DNA of 58,064 nt from Microbacterium testaceum (GTDB taxonomy: Bacteria > Actinomycetota > Actinomycetes > Actinomycetales > Microbacteriaceae), in the NCBI RefSeq assembly GCF_001476655.1, contig NZ_LDRT01000001.1:1-58064 (forward strand), read 5' to 3'. Below the pieces are notes generated by a model. It was given only the letters and a program-made list of their open reading frames with translations. It searched no databases and was not told the origin of the DNA. Below, piece after piece: positions 26,477 through 36,483 of this stretch (positions are counted from its first letter, which is position 1; every line of letters starts with the position of its first letter). The position numbers and the translations under genes are program-made.

Positions 26477-28024
26477 ATGACCACCCCCGTTTCGACTCCG
26501 ACGCTGATCGCGCCGTCCCCCGCCGCGCAGGGCGCCCAGGGACCGCGCACCTACGAGGTCCGCACCTTCGGCTGCCAGATGAACGTCCACGACTCGGAGC
26601 GTCTCTCCGGTTCTCTCGAGAGCGCGGGATACGTCCGGGCCGAGGTCGGCACCGAGGCCGATGTCGTCGTCATCAACACCTGTGCCGTGCGCGACAATGC
26701 GGCGGGCAAGCTCTACGGCACGCTCGGCCATCTCAAGTCGCGCAAGGACGCGCACGCGGGGATGCAGATCGCCGTCGGCGGCTGCCTCGCGCAGATGGAC
26801 AAAGACGCCGTGCAGCAGAAGGCGCCGTGGGTCGACGTCGTCTTCGGAACGCACAACATGGGTTCGCTCCCGGGCATGCTCGAGCGCGCGCGGCACAACG
26901 GCGAAGCGGAGCTCGAGATCCTCGAGTCGCTCGAGGTCTTCCCCTCCACCCTCCCCACGAAGCGCGATTCCGTCCACAGCGGGTGGGTGTCGATCTCGGT
27001 CGGCTGCAACAACACGTGCACGTTCTGCATCGTCCCGAGCCTCCGTGGCAAAGAGAAGGACCGTCGCCCCGGCGACATCCTGAACGAGATCCGCCTGCTC
27101 GTCGAAGACGGAGCGATCGAGGTCACCCTCCTCGGCCAGAACGTCAACTCCTACGGCGTCGAGTTCGGCGACCGACTGGCCTTCGGCAAGCTCCTGCGCG
27201 CCGCGGGCGAGATCGAGGGGCTCGAGCGCATCCGCTTCACGAGCCCCCACCCGGCCGCCTTCACCGACGACGTCATCGCCGCGATGGCCGAGACGCCGGC
27301 CGTCATGCCTCAGCTCCACATGCCGTTGCAGTCGGGCTCCGACCGCATCCTCAAGGCGATGCGCCGCTCGTATCGCAGCGAGAAGTTCCTCGGCATCCTG
27401 GACCGCGTGCGCGAGCGCATCCCGAACGCCGCGATCACGACCGACATCATCGTCGGCTTCCCCGGTGAGACCGAGGAGGACTTCCAAGAGACGCTGCGCG
27501 TCGTCGAGGCGGCGCGCTTCTCCAGCGCCTTCACCTTCCAGTACTCGATCCGCGAGGGTACCCCGGCGGCGACGATGGCCGATCAGGTGCCGAAGGCGGT
27601 GGTGCAGGAACGCTACGAGCGCCTCATCGCGCTGCAGGACCGCATCGCGGCCGAAGAGAACCGGAAGCAGCTCGGACGCACGCTCGAGGTGCTCGTCTCC
27701 ACCGGCGAGGGCAAGAAGGATGCCGAGACGCACCGCCTCACCGGTCGCGCCGAGGACAACCGCCTGGTGCACTTCGAGCTCCCGGCGGGCTCGCCCGTGC
27801 CGCGGCCCGGCGATGTCGTCTCGGTCACGGTGACCCACGCCGCGCCCTTCCACCTTCTCGCCGATGCGCCGGACGGTGCGCCGCTGCGCATCCGCCGCAC
27901 CCGCGCCGGAGACGCATGGGATCGTTCGCAGGCCGAGTCGTGCGGCGTCCCCGCTCCCGCGGGTCAGGCCGGAGCACCCCGCGCGGTGTCGCTGGGCCTG
28001 CCCACTCTTCGCGTCGGCGTGTGA
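26477..28024 (+). CDS. miaB: tRNA-2-methylthio-N6-dimethylallyladenosine synthase MiaB
   Basis: Radical-SAM methylthiotransferase that modifies i6A37 made by MiaA. 515 residues: UPF0004 domain with three cluster Cys (FGCQMN, INTCAVR, GGCLAQ), radical SAM motif [14 protein letters not shown], then a TRAM domain ([16 protein letters not shown]...[16 protein letters not shown]). The C-terminal 45 residues are an unrelated tail. The same frame stays open far upstream, but that is antisense to the LuxR gene; ATG 26477 follows the -10 box. Overlaps miaA by GTGA. Confidence 0.96.
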   Translation: MTTPVSTPTLIAPSPAAQGAQGPRTYEVRTFGCQMNVHDSERLSGSLESAGYVRAEVGTEADVVVINTCAVRDNAAGKLYGTLGHLKSRKDAHAGMQIAVGGCLAQMDKDAVQQKAPWVDVVFGTHNMGSLPGMLERARHNGEAELEILESLEVFPSTLPTKRDSVHSGWVSISVGCNNTCTFCIVPSLRGKEKDRRPGDILNEIRLLVEDGAIEVTLLGQNVNSYGVEFGDRLAFGKLLRAAGEIEGLERIRFTSPHPAAFTDDVIAAMAETPAVMPQLHMPLQSGSDRILKAMRRSYRSEKFLGILDRVRERIPNAAITTDIIVGFPGETEEDFQETLRVVEAARFSSAFTFQYSIREGTPAATMADQVPKAVVQERYERLIALQDRIAAEENRKQLGRTLEVLVSTGEGKKDAETHRLTGRAEDNRLVHFELPAGSPVPRPGDVVSVTVTHAAPFHLLADAPDGAPLRIRRTRAGDAWDRSQAESCGVPAPAGQAGAPRAVSLGLPTLRVGV

Positions 28025-28950
28025 CCGCGCCGACCCTGTGGGCCGTCGTCGGTGCCACGGGTACCGGCAAGACGGGGCTCTCCCTCGATCTCGCCGAGGC
28101 ACTGGAGCGCCGCGGGCGCCCGGCCGAGATCGTCAACGCCGACGCCATGCAGCTGTACCGCGGGATGGACATCGGCACCGCCAAGGTGCCCCTCGCTGCG
28201 CGTCGCGGCATCCCGCATCACCTCTTCGACGCCCTCGCGGTGACCGAAGAGGCGGCGGTGGCCTGGTACCAGGATGCCGCCCGCGCAGCGATCCGCGAGA
28301 TCCATGCCCGCGGGGCCGATGCGATCCTCGTCGGGGGATCGGGCCTGTACGTGTCGGGGGTGCTGTGGGACTTCCGCTTCCCTCCGCGCGACGAGGCGCT
28401 GCGCGCCGCGCTTGAGGAAGAGAGGGAACGTCTCGGCTCGGGTGTCCTCTTCGCGCGCCTGCGGGAGGCGGATCCGGCGGCAGCGGCGCGCATCGATCCG
28501 CGTAATGGCCGCCGCGTCGTCCGCGCGCTGGAGGTCCTGGCGCAGGGCGGCGAGACGCACGGGGGAGCGCTCCCCGAGGCGCCGGAGTTCTGGCATCCGC
28601 AGACTCGTATCCTCGCGACGGCCATCGATCGGGAGGACCTCGTCCCCCTGCTCGACGCGCGCGTCGAAGAGATGTGGGCGACAGGACTCGTCGACGAGGT
28701 CGACGCGCTGCGCGCGGAGGGGCTCGAACGGGGAGTGACCGCGGGACGCGCGATCGGCTACGCCCAAGCCCTCGCGCAGCTGCGCGGCGATCTCACCCCC
28801 GACGAAGCCATCGCCGAGACCCAGGCGCTCACCCGCCGATACGCCCGCCGCCAGGTGTCGTGGTTCCGTCGGTATCGAGAGGCGCTGTGGGTCGACGCGC
28901 GGACAGCGGATGCCACGACCCTGGCATCCGCCGGAGAGGAACGCCCGTGA
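28021..28950 (+). CDS. miaA: tRNA dimethylallyltransferase MiaA
   Basis: Adds the dimethylallyl group to A37 of tRNAs, giving the substrate of MiaB. 309 residues: P-loop [17 protein letters not shown], the [20 protein letters not shown] segment with the catalytic Asp, and the VGGSGLYV motif. C-terminal [13 protein letters not shown] is diagnostic. Start GTG 28021 overlaps the miaB stop. Confidence 0.96.
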   Translation: MTAPTLWAVVGATGTGKTGLSLDLAEALERRGRPAEIVNADAMQLYRGMDIGTAKVPLAARRGIPHHLFDALAVTEEAAVAWYQDAARAAIREIHARGADAILVGGSGLYVSGVLWDFRFPPRDEALRAALEEERERLGSGVLFARLREADPAAAARIDPRNGRRVVRALEVLAQGGETHGGALPEAPEFWHPQTRILATAIDREDLVPLLDARVEEMWATGLVDEVDALRAEGLERGVTAGRAIGYAQALAQLRGDLTPDEAIAETQALTRRYARRQVSWFRRYREALWVDARTADATTLASAGEERP

Positions 28951-29213
28951 CGATCGAGATCCGGGCGTTCGCCCTCGCAGACGAGGACGCCGTCGTGGCG
29001 CTCCGGGAGGAGGCCGGTCTCGCGCGGCCGTGGAACGACCCGCGCGCAACATCCGCCGCAACCTCACCGTCCAGCCCGAGCTCTTCCTCGTCGCGGTCGA
29101 GGCGGGTGCCGTCGTGGGCAGCGTCATGGCGGGGTACGGCGGGCATCGCGGGTGGCTCTCCTACCTGGCCACCGCCGACACGTGTCGAGGGCGGGGCGTG
29201 GGGGCCGCTCCTC
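28947..29213 (+). pseudogene. GNAT acetyltransferase, frameshifted and C-terminally truncated
   Basis: From GTG 28947 (overlapping the miaA stop) the frame reads [34 protein letters not shown]. Homology then continues in another frame: NIRRNLTVQPELFLVAVEAG followed by a VVGSVMAGYGGHRGWLSYLATADTCRGRGVG region, typical of YpeA-like GNATs. A one-base loss near 29045-29047 (cgcgcaac in place of probable cgcgcgaac) explains the shift. After the RGRGVG acetyl-CoA loop the rest of the domain is missing and the dapF promoter begins. A sequencing error could explain the frameshift but not the truncation. Confidence 0.8.
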
Positions 29214-29241
29214 ACACGGTGACGAGCGCGCCGCCCCTCCC

Positions 29242-29247
29242 TAGACT
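29242..29247 (+). promoter_or_regulatory. Leaderless -10 box of dapF
   Basis: TAGACT, 6 nt, then ATG 29254. Confidence 0.55.
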
Positions 29248-29253
29248 GGGCGT

Positions 29254-30108
29254 ATGGCGACTCACGCGTTCACCAAAGGCCACGGCACCGGCAACGACTT
29301 CGTGGTGCTGGCCGATCCCGACGGGGAGCTCGACCTCTCCGATGCGCAGATCGCCGTCCTCTGCGACCGTCACTTCGGCATCGGGGCGAACGGCCTGCTG
29401 CGCGTAGTCCGCTCCGCCGCCATCGACGAGGGTGCCGACGCCGCGGCATCCGGCGCCGAGTGGTTCATGGACTACCGCAACGCCGACGGTTCCAAAGCCG
29501 AGATGTGCGGCAACGGAACGCGCGTGTTCGCCCGGTATCTCAGCGACACGGGTCTCGCGAGTCTCGACGGCGGCTTGCGCATCGGCACCCGCGCGGGCGT
29601 GAAGACCCTCACGCGCAGCGAGCGCGGGTACGAGGTCGATCTCGGCGCGTTCGCGATCGAGGCGAGCGACACGCTCGTGCGCGCGAAGGGATTGCCGGTC
29701 GCTCGTCCCGGTGTCGGCATCGACGTCGGCAACCCGCACGTGGTCGTCGCGGTGGCGTCGGATGCCGAGCTCGAGGCGCTCGATCTGACCTACCAACCCG
29801 TGCTCGACCCCGCCCCTCGGCACGGTGCGAATGTGGAGTTCGTGGTCCCGGCCGACCCGCTCGTTCAGGAGGGCGTCGGTGCGATCCGCCTCCGTGTGTT
29901 CGAGCGCGGGGTGGGGGAGACGCTCAGCTGCGGTACCGGCGTCGCCGCGGCGGCCCTGGCGGTGCGCCACTGGGCCGGTTCTGCCGCGCCGGACGTCTGG
30001 ACCGTCGACACCCCGGGCGGCACGCTCGGAGTCCGCGTGGCCGAGGGGCACGTGTTCCTCTCGGGCCCCGCCTCGCTCGTGTTCACGGGCGAGGTGACGT
30101 TGGCGTAG
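29254..30108 (+). CDS. dapF: Diaminopimelate epimerase
   Basis: Converts LL-DAP to meso-DAP for peptidoglycan and lysine. 284 residues in two mirror halves, each with one catalytic Cys: MCGNGTR (about residue 86) and [12 protein letters not shown] (about 227). N-terminus [14 protein letters not shown] and the GNPHVVV segment are typical. The start follows the TAGACT box by 6 nt. Confidence 0.96.
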   Translation: MATHAFTKGHGTGNDFVVLADPDGELDLSDAQIAVLCDRHFGIGANGLLRVVRSAAIDEGADAAASGAEWFMDYRNADGSKAEMCGNGTRVFARYLSDTGLASLDGGLRIGTRAGVKTLTRSERGYEVDLGAFAIEASDTLVRAKGLPVARPGVGIDVGNPHVVVAVASDAELEALDLTYQPVLDPAPRHGANVEFVVPADPLVQEGVGAIRLRVFERGVGETLSCGTGVAAAALAVRHWAGSAAPDVWTVDTPGGTLGVRVAEGHVFLSGPASLVFTGEVTLA

Positions 30109-30146
30109 GCGGCGGGGCGCGGTGTCGCTCGTGTTCACGGGCGAGG
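30073..30146 (+). repeat. 22-bp direct repeat of the dapF 3' end
   Basis: The 22 bases at 30073-30094 (coding LVFTGE near the DapF C-terminus) recur exactly at 30125-30146, after the dapF stop. Period 52 bp. Confidence 0.85.
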
Positions 30147-30190
30147 CGCGCCGTCGCGAGCTCGCGCATACCTGCGGGCGGGCGTGCGGA

Positions 30191-30835
30191 TCAGGAGACG
30201 ACGTCGATCGGCTCGCTCGGGGGCGAGCCGTGCCGCCGCACGCGCAGTACGCGGAAGCCGCGGCCGGTGGCGGCGCGGTGGACGCTGTACCCCGGCGTGA
30301 AGGAGGCCGCGAGCCAGCGCTGCAGCGAGTCGGAGCCGAGATTGCGCTGCACGACGAACCACCCGTCCGAGCGTTCGGACAGACGGGGGATCCAGTGCTC
30401 GAGCATGCTGTGCAGCTCGCTCTTTCCCACGCGGATCGGCGGGTTCGAGCGGATCGTGCGGAACGAGACGTGGTCGGGAACATCTTCCGGACGCACGGCG
30501 TTGACGTTGGTGAGGCCCAGCGACTCGGCATTGCGCCGCACGAGATCGAGAGCCCGCTCGTTGACGTCGACCGCCCACACGGTCGCGTGCGGTGACGCGA
30601 GCGCCAGCGACAGCGAGATCGGACCCCACCCGCACCCCAGGTCGAGGAAGTGCCCACCGGCGGGCGGGGGCGGCGTGTTGGCGAGGAGCACCGAGGTTCC
30701 GGCATCCACGTGCTCGGGGCTGAAGACTCCGCCCGCCGTGACGACCTCGAGGTCGCGACCGGCGAGTGTCACGCGGATGCGGCGGAGCTGTTCGGGACTC
30801 GACGGCGACGCGGTGAAGTAGTGGTCGCTGCCCAT
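30191..30835 (-). CDS. RsmC-like class I methyltransferase
   Basis: 214 residues of the methyltransferase small domain (RsmC/RlmG type): motif I FLDLGCGWGPISLSLAL and motif IV SNPPIRVGKSE (N-P-P-I), typical of enzymes methylating the exocyclic amine of a base. The preceding VFSPEHVDAGTSVLL strand also fits. RsmC makes m2G1207 in 16S rRNA; here only the catalytic half is present, so the substrate is uncertain. A TATCCT box ends 6 nt before the ATG. Confidence 0.88.
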   Translation of the reverse strand: MGSDHYFTASPSSPEQLRRIRVTLAGRDLEVVTAGGVFSPEHVDAGTSVLLANTPPPPAGGHFLDLGCGWGPISLSLALASPHATVWAVDVNERALDLVRRNAESLGLTNVNAVRPEDVPDHVSFRTIRSNPPIRVGKSELHSMLEHWIPRLSERSDGWFVVQRNLGSDSLQRWLAASFTPGYSVHRAATGRGFRVLRVRRHGSPPSEPIDVVS

Positions 30836-30841
30836 TCCGAC

Positions 30842-30847
30842 AGGATA
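30842..30847 (-). promoter_or_regulatory. Leaderless -10 box of RsmC-like gene
   Basis: TATCCT on the minus strand, 6 nt from the ATG at 30835. Confidence 0.5.
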
Positions 30848-30933
30848 ACGGACCCGGACTCCCGACGCCGGGGGCGGCTAAAGTGCGAGAACAGCAGACA
30901 GGATCCGCGGGAGCCCGCGGGCGAAAGGAACAC

Positions 30934-32451
30934 ATGACCGAACAGACCACACCCCCGAACACGGACGCGGCCCCGGTGGACCCGGTGGACCGCGTGCTGT
31001 CGCGCGCCGAAGCGCACCGCGGGGTCCGGGTCTTCGGTGCGGCACAGGCTCTGCAGGACGCGGCGACCGCTTACGGCGGGAGCTCCGACGGCGACCAGTG
31101 GGACCGTGAGGAGCGCGCCGCGCTCCGGCGCGTGCCCGGACTGTCGACCGAGCTCGAAGACGTCACCGAGGTCGAGTACCGCCAGCTGCGGCTCGAGAAC
31201 GTGGTGCTCGTCGGCGTGCACCCGCAGGGTTACCAGTCGGATGCCGAGAACTCCCTCCGCGAACTCGCCGCACTCGCCGAGACGGCCGGTGCGGTCGTGC
31301 TCGACGGCGTGCTCCAGCGACGCCCCCATCCCGACCCGGCGACGTACGTCGGGCGCGGCAAAGCCCAGGAACTGCGCGACATCGTTGCCGCCGTCGGTGC
31401 CGACACCGTCATCGCCGACACGGAGCTGGCTCCGAGCCAGCGGCGTGCGCTGGAAGACGTGGTGAAGGTCAAGGTGATCGACCGCACCACCGTCATCCTC
31501 GACATCTTCAGCCAGCACGCGAAGAGTCGCGAGGGCAAGGCGCAGGTGGAGCTCGCTCAGCTCGAGTACCTGCTGCCCCGTCTGCGCGGTTGGGGTGATT
31601 CGATGTCGCGCCAGGCCGGTGGACAGGTCGGCGCGGGCGGCGCCGGCATGGGTTCGCGTGGGCCCGGTGAGACGAAGATCGAACTCGATCGTCGCCGCAT
31701 CCGCACCAAGATGGCGCTGCTGCGCAAGCAGCTGCGGGACTTCGCGCCCGCTCGTGCGGCGAAGCGCGCCGAGCGCAAGCGTCACACGATCCCCTCCGTC
31801 GCGATCGCCGGGTACACGAACGCCGGAAAGTCGAGCCTGCTCAACCGTCTGACCAGCGCGGGGGTGCTGGTCGAGAACGCGCTTTTCGCGACCCTGGATG
31901 CCACCGTCCGCCGTTCCGAGACCACCGACGGCCGCGTCTACACGCTGACCGACACGGTCGGTTTCGTGCGCAACCTCCCGCACCAGCTCGTCGAGGCCTT
32001 CCGATCGACACTCGAGGAGGTCGGCGACGCCGACGTCATCCTCCACGTCGTCGACGCGTCGCACCCGGATCCCGCCGCTCAGCTGGCGACGGTCCGTGAC
32101 GTGATGGGCGATGTCGAGGCCGACTTCGGCCACGAGATCGTCGTGTTCAACAAGGCCGACCTGGTCAGCGACGACGATCGACTGGTGCTGCGCGGGCTCG
32201 CACCGCACGCGCACTTCGTGTCGTCGCGCACGGGCGAGGGGATCGACGAGCTTCGCGCTGCGATCGAGGAGGCGTTGCCTCTTCCCGCCGTCGAGGTGCA
32301 AGCCGTCGTGCCCTACGACCGGGGCGACCTCGTCTCGGCCGTGCACGAGAGCGGTCTGATCCTGGCCCAGGAGCACCGCGAGACGGGGACGTTCCTGCAC
32401 GCGCACGTCGGGGCGCGGCTGGCGGCCGAGCTCGAGCCGTACGCCGCCTGA
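30934..32451 (+). CDS. hflX: GTPase HflX
   Basis: 505-residue ribosome-associated GTPase; HflX splits stalled or hibernating ribosomes. N-terminal HflX domain (VLVGVHPQ...TYVGRGKAQELRDIV), the Gly-rich linker region (GGQVGAGGAGMGSRGPGETKIE) and the G domain: G1 GYTNAGKSSLLN, G3 DTVGF, G4 NKAD, G5 SSRTG. The N-terminal tail before residue 60 is variable. SD GAAAGGA precedes ATG 30934; a TAAAGT about 50 nt upstream may be the -10. Confidence 0.95.
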   Translation: MTEQTTPPNTDAAPVDPVDRVLSRAEAHRGVRVFGAAQALQDAATAYGGSSDGDQWDREERAALRRVPGLSTELEDVTEVEYRQLRLENVVLVGVHPQGYQSDAENSLRELAALAETAGAVVLDGVLQRRPHPDPATYVGRGKAQELRDIVAAVGADTVIADTELAPSQRRALEDVVKVKVIDRTTVILDIFSQHAKSREGKAQVELAQLEYLLPRLRGWGDSMSRQAGGQVGAGGAGMGSRGPGETKIELDRRRIRTKMALLRKQLRDFAPARAAKRAERKRHTIPSVAIAGYTNAGKSSLLNRLTSAGVLVENALFATLDATVRRSETTDGRVYTLTDTVGFVRNLPHQLVEAFRSTLEEVGDADVILHVVDASHPDPAAQLATVRDVMGDVEADFGHEIVVFNKADLVSDDDRLVLRGLAPHAHFVSSRTGEGIDELRAAIEEALPLPAVEVQAVVPYDRGDLVSAVHESGLILAQEHRETGTFLHAHVGARLAAELEPYAA

Positions 32452-32454
32452 ACG

Positions 32455-32482
32455 GGGCCCTCGCGCTGTGGCGCGAGGGCCC
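32455..32482 (+). terminator. Terminator hairpin after hflX
   Basis: Perfect 12-bp stem (32455-32466 with 32471-32482), 4-nt loop, just after the stop; no U-tract. Confidence 0.7.
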
Positions 32483-32554
32483 GCCGCGTGCGCGGGCGTC
32501 TCGACGGTGAAGCAACGGGTCAGCGCGCCTCGCGAGTCGTGCCACGCTTCGTAG

Positions 32555-33547
32555 GTGTCATCGCCGGCCCCGTTGCTCGCCGCCGTGGAGGCCCGCGCCC
32601 GGCGGGAGGGCTTCGCGCTCGACCCGAGACAGCGGGTGGTCCTGGAGCACCTGGCGCGCGCGGCGACGCACGCTCTCGCCGGCCGGCCCGCGCGCGGGGT
32701 GTACCTCTTCGGTCCCGCGGGCCGGGGCAAGTCCTGGCTCGCCGATGCTCTCTTCGCCGCGCTTGCGGACGGGGGCGCCACGCGGGTGCACTTCCACGGC
32801 TTCTTCGACGATCTCCACCGCCGTATCCAGATGCACCGCGGGGAGCCGGATGCCACGAACCGGGCGCTCGACGACGTGTGCGGCGCAAGCCGGTTGGTGT
32901 TCTTCGACGAGCTGCACGTGCATGACCCGGGTGACGCGCGCCTGCTGACGCGTCTGATCGAGCGGCTCGTGGAGCGCGGGTGCACGCTCGTGGCGACGTC
33001 GAACTACGCGCCTCGGGAACTGCTGCCCGACCCCGTCTGGCATCACCTCTTCATTCCGGGCATCGCGCTCATCGAGACGCATCTCGACGTCCTCCGGCTC
33101 GACGGCGCGGTGGACTATCGCACGCGCGCATCGGTGCGGAGCTCGGGCTTCCGCGCGGGGGTGTGGTCGACGGCGGAGCCCCCTCGGATCGAGACCGCGC
33201 CGACACCGCTGTCCGTGCGCGACCGGGTGTTCCCCGTGACATTCGCCGACGCCCCTTCACTGACCGCGACGTTCGCCCAGCTGTGCGATGCGCCCGTGGC
33301 AGCCGTGGAGTATCGGCACTGGAGTCACACGTACGCGCACTGGACGATCACGGGGGTGCCGCCGTGGGACGAGGTCGGTCCCGCCGCCCGGCAGCGCTTC
33401 GTGAACCTCATCGACGTCCTCGCGGACGCCGACGTGCACCTCGACGTGCACGCGTCCGTCGACCTCGATGTTTTCCTGGAGCGCGCCGTCGGGCGACCGG
33501 ACGCGTTCCGCATGGCGAGTCGCTTGCACTTGTTGCGGCGCGGCTGA
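32555..33547 (+). CDS. zapE: AFG1/ZapE-like ATPase
   Basis: 330 residues. P-loop YLFGPAGRGKSWLADALF, then VHFHGFFDDLHRRIQMHRG, Walker B RLVFFDELHVHDPGDARLL and sensor region TLVATSNYAPRELLPDPVWHHLFIPGI, the hallmarks of the AFG1/ZapE family. E. coli ZapE links to the FtsZ ring; mitochondrial AFG1 to complex IV turnover. GTG 32555 is the apparent start, without a strong SD. Alone between hflX and an S9 peptidase on the other strand. Confidence 0.9.
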   Translation: MSSPAPLLAAVEARARREGFALDPRQRVVLEHLARAATHALAGRPARGVYLFGPAGRGKSWLADALFAALADGGATRVHFHGFFDDLHRRIQMHRGEPDATNRALDDVCGASRLVFFDELHVHDPGDARLLTRLIERLVERGCTLVATSNYAPRELLPDPVWHHLFIPGIALIETHLDVLRLDGAVDYRTRASVRSSGFRAGVWSTAEPPRIETAPTPLSVRDRVFPVTFADAPSLTATFAQLCDAPVAAVEYRHWSHTYAHWTITGVPPWDEVGPAARQRFVNLIDVLADADVHLDVHASVDLDVFLERAVGRPDAFRMASRLHLLRRG

Positions 33548-33604
33548 CCGCTGCCGACGAACGGCGTCGGGCGCTCGACAGGTCACCGTGGAGCGCCCGA
33601 CGGC

Positions 33605-35497
33605 TCAGTCGAGCTCGAGAGGGGTGACGCCCGGTGTCTCGAACCCGAACACCGCTCCCAGGAACCCGAGTTCGCGTTCGAGGGAGTCGATCACGGTCTC
33701 CGCGCGGCGGAAGCCGTGTCCTTCTCCTTCGTAGAGCACGTAGGCGTGCGGGACGCCGTGCGCTGCCAGGGCGTCTCGGATCGCCTCTGCCTGTGACGGG
33801 GGGACGACGCGATCCTCGGTGCCCTGCAGGATCAGGAGCGGAACGCGGAACCGTTCGGGATGGCTGAGCGGCGACCGCTCGACGTACACCGATTCGGCCT
33901 CGGGCAGGGGTCCGATGAGCCCGTCGAGGTAGCGCGCTTCGAAGTCGTGCGTGTCTTCGGCCAGGGCACGCGCGTCTCCCACGCCGTATCGCGAGATCCC
34001 GGCGGAGAACACCTCGGTGGTGGTGACCGCGGCGAGGACCGTCCACCCGCCCGCCGAGCCCCCGGCGATCGCCAGGCGCGCGGGGTCGGCGAGCCCCGCG
34101 TCGGCCAGGGCGGATGCCGCAGCGGCGACGTCATCGACGTCGACCACGCCCCACTGCCCCTTCAGGCGTTCGCGGTACTCCCGGCCGTAGCCGGTGGACC
34201 CGCCGTAGTTGACGTCGAGGACGCCGATTCCGCGGCTCGTGAAGAACGCGGTCTTCGCCGAGGGGGCTGGACCGACCTGCGATGTGGGGCCGCCGTGCAC
34301 GAGCACGACGTAGGGCGGACGTTCGTCGGTGGGAGCCGCGACGTCGGGATTGGTCGGTGCGTAGGCGAAGGCGTGCACCGGGCCGTGCGGACCTTCGGTC
34401 TCGAGGGTCAGAGCCGTCGGCATCCATTCGTCTCCCCACGCGCCGGCTCCACCGGTGACGAGGTCGACGGCGCCGGAGTCCAGGTCGACGAGCCACAGGC
34501 CGGAGCGGCCCCCGCCGTCGGTGCCGGAGACGAGAACGCGCGAGCCGCGCGCATCGTCGACGGCGGTGCCGGAGACGGAGGGAACCTCGAGCGCGCGGAT
34601 GCCCGAGGGGGCGATCTCGACCACCTCGTCGCCGCCGTGGGTGCGGACGGCCACGATGCGGCCGTCGTCGGTCGCGGCGAACCAACGGGTGCCCAGCACC
34701 CAGAGGCCGCCACCCGTGTCGGCGTCGGCGGGGGCGACCGCTTGCGCGTCATCGTCGAGCGGGTGCCGGTAGAGGTTCCAGCGCCCGCTCGGGTCGTCGG
34801 CGTAGAGCAGCTCGTCGTCGCCCATCCAGACGGGCTGCAAGGGTGCTCGATCGTCGCCTCCGGCGAGGTCGCGGACGACGCTCGAGTCGAGATCGGCGAC
34901 GCGGATGGTCGTGGCGTCCCACGGCATGTCGGGGTGGTTCCATGCCACCCACGCGAGGTGGCGCCCGTCGGGGGAGAGCGCGGGCTGGGCGACGAAGTCG
35001 CTGCCTGCGGCCAGGATCTCTCCGGCCCCTTCGGCGTCGGTTCCGATCCGGACGATGGCGCGTGTCGGGATGCGTTCGTCGCCGTGCGTCTCTCGAACGG
35101 CGAGCAGCACGCCGTGCTCGAACCGCAGACCGCCATGGCGTACGGCGTCGTCGACAGGGGTCAGCGCGCGGGCCGTGCCGCCGGGGCGGAGCGCGTAGAC
35201 GCGCTGGTCGGTCTTCTCGACGTAGAACAGTTCCCCGTCGTCGGATGCCGTCCAGGCACCGCCGCCGTACTCATGAACCGCCGATCGAGCGTTTCCCGGA
35301 GCCGGCAGGACGGTCTCGACGCCGCCGTCCGCGCGGCGACGTTTCACGGCGACCCGACCGGCTTCTGCCGGTACGGACTCGCCCCACCACACCTCGTCGC
35401 CCACGAGCCGCGCGCCGTCGACACGCGGGGAGGACTGCGCCACCGACTCGGGAGTAAGGGGCGAGGGCCAGGAGCCGTAGGGGAGGGTGTCTGCCAT
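33605..35497 (-). CDS. S9 family prolyl oligopeptidase (acylaminoacyl-peptidase type)
   Basis: 630 residues: N-terminal beta-propeller (about 1-370) and C-terminal alpha/beta-hydrolase. Catalytic Ser in GGSAGGWT, Asp in ILQGTEDRVVP and His in EGEGHGFR. VVLVHGGPTSQVGP and VLDVNYGGSTGYGREYRERLKGQWG are typical of the DPP IV/acylaminoacyl-peptidase branch. No signal peptide, so cytoplasmic. TAGGCT -10 box 6 nt before the ATG. Confidence 0.95.
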   Translation of the reverse strand: MADTLPYGSWPSPLTPESVAQSSPRVDGARLVGDEVWWGESVPAEAGRVAVKRRRADGGVETVLPAPGNARSAVHEYGGGAWTASDDGELFYVEKTDQRVYALRPGGTARALTPVDDAVRHGGLRFEHGVLLAVRETHGDERIPTRAIVRIGTDAEGAGEILAAGSDFVAQPALSPDGRHLAWVAWNHPDMPWDATTIRVADLDSSVVRDLAGGDDRAPLQPVWMGDDELLYADDPSGRWNLYRHPLDDDAQAVAPADADTGGGLWVLGTRWFAATDDGRIVAVRTHGGDEVVEIAPSGIRALEVPSVSGTAVDDARGSRVLVSGTDGGGRSGLWLVDLDSGAVDLVTGGAGAWGDEWMPTALTLETEGPHGPVHAFAYAPTNPDVAAPTDERPPYVVLVHGGPTSQVGPAPSAKTAFFTSRGIGVLDVNYGGSTGYGREYRERLKGQWGVVDVDDVAAAASALADAGLADPARLAIAGGSAGGWTVLAAVTTTEVFSAGISRYGVGDARALAEDTHDFEARYLDGLIGPLPEAESVYVERSPLSHPERFRVPLLILQGTEDRVVPPSQAEAIRDALAAHGVPHAYVLYEGEGHGFRRAETVIDSLERELGFLGAVFGFETPGVTPLELD

Positions 35498-35503
35498 GGA
35501 CCC

Positions 35504-35509
35504 AGCCTA
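35504..35509 (-). promoter_or_regulatory. Leaderless -10 box of the S9 peptidase gene
   Basis: TAGGCT on the minus strand, 6 nt from the ATG at 35497. Confidence 0.5.
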
Positions 35510-35600
35510 GGGAGGGGGGCCGACATCCGCCGGGATGCGCAGCGAATCCTCATACCGTCCCCGGACGCGTGGCTCCGGCCGCGCGTCGCCGTGGCGGGCG

Positions 35601-36290
35601 TCAGACCGCGCGCAGCACCGCCACGACGCGGCCCAGCACCACGGCCTCGTCGCCGAGAATCGGCTCGAACGCGCTGTTGCGGGGCAGGAGCCACGTGTGT
35701 CCGTCGCGGCGGCGGAAGGTCTTCACGGTGGCTTCGCCGTCGAGCATCGCGGCGACGATCTCGCCGTTCTCGGCGTTCGCCTGCGAGCGCACCACCACCC
35801 AGTCGCCATCGCAGATGGCGGCGTCGATCATCGAATCGCCCGAGACCTTCAGCATGAACAACTCGCCCTTGCCGACGAGCTGACGGGGCAGGGGGAAGAT
35901 CTCCTCCACCTGCTGATCGGCCGTGATGGGGACGCCGGCGGCGATGCGCCCGACCAGGGGCACCAGGGCGGCGTCGCCCAGGGCGGGGGCGGTGTCGGCC
36001 GGGTTCTCGGCGGCGGCGCCGGGGAGGTCGATCAGCACCTCCATCGCGCGCGTCTTCCCGGGGTCGCGGCGCAGGTAGCCGCTGAGTTCGAGCTGATTCA
36101 GCTGGTGGGTGACGCTCGACAGCGACTTGAGTCCGACGGCGTCGCCGATCTCGCGCATGCTCGGCGGGTAGCCGTGACGGGCGATGGATCGCTGGATGAC
36201 CTCGAGGATGGCGAGCTGCTTGTCGCTGAGGTTCTTGCGTCGCCGTGTCTGCGGTCGTTCGCGGCCGGCGGCGGTCGTCGCGTCGGTCAT
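35601..36290 (-). CDS. lexA: SOS repressor LexA
   Basis: 229 residues: N-terminal winged helix ([49 protein letters not shown] described as residues 21-70), a linker with the Ala-Gly type cleavage site ([10 protein letters not shown]), and the S24 peptidase domain with catalytic Ser in [11 protein letters not shown] and Lys in [11 protein letters not shown] 36290 was chosen because the frame upstream is non-homologous. It represses recA (box at 21372) and probably the divergent LysM gene (box at 36462). A TATATT on the minus strand (36465-36470) overlaps the same box and may be its own -10. Confidence 0.96.
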   Translation of the reverse strand: MTDATTAAGRERPQTRRRKNLSDKQLAILEVIQRSIARHGYPPSMREIGDAVGLKSLSSVTHQLNQLELSGYLRRDPGKTRAMEVLIDLPGAAAENPADTAPALGDAALVPLVGRIAAGVPITADQQVEEIFPLPRQLVGKGELFMLKVSGDSMIDAAICDGDWVVVRSQANAENGEIVAAMLDGEATVKTFRRRDGHTWLLPRNSAFEPILGDEAVVLGRVVAVLRAV

Positions 36291-36445
36291 CTGCGCTCCC
36301 CTCGCGCCGCGGATTCTGCGGCGGAAATTCGAATGTCGGAGGTTGGTGATGAGGTCTCCGTGTCGAAACCGTATCCGGTGGACGACCCGAATGGCAGGGA
36401 GCCTCCCGCGTGTCGCGTTCGATTCGTCTCCGATCACAGCCGGTA

Positions 36446-36474
36446 TTGACACTCAAAAGTATCGAATATAGATT
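36446..36474 (+). promoter_or_regulatory. Sigma-A-type promoter of the LysM gene
   Basis: TTGACA (36446-36451), 17-nt spacer, TAGATT (36469-36474): the best consensus promoter in the window. Confidence 0.85.
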
Positions 36475-36477
36475 CGG
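36462..36477. promoter_or_regulatory. LexA box between lexA and the LysM gene
   Basis: TCGAATATAGATTCGG, an imperfect palindrome related to TCGAAC-N4-GTTCGA, covers the -10 of the LysM promoter. It also covers a TATATT that could be the -10 of lexA on the other strand, so one operator may serve both. Confidence 0.75.
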
Positions 36478-36483
36478 AATACA

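Noticed and set aside
36360..36426. Further LexA box for lexA near TCGATTCG and TCGAAA
   Set aside because: Only half-sites without the second arm at the right spacing; the box at 36462-36477 is the only acceptable one.
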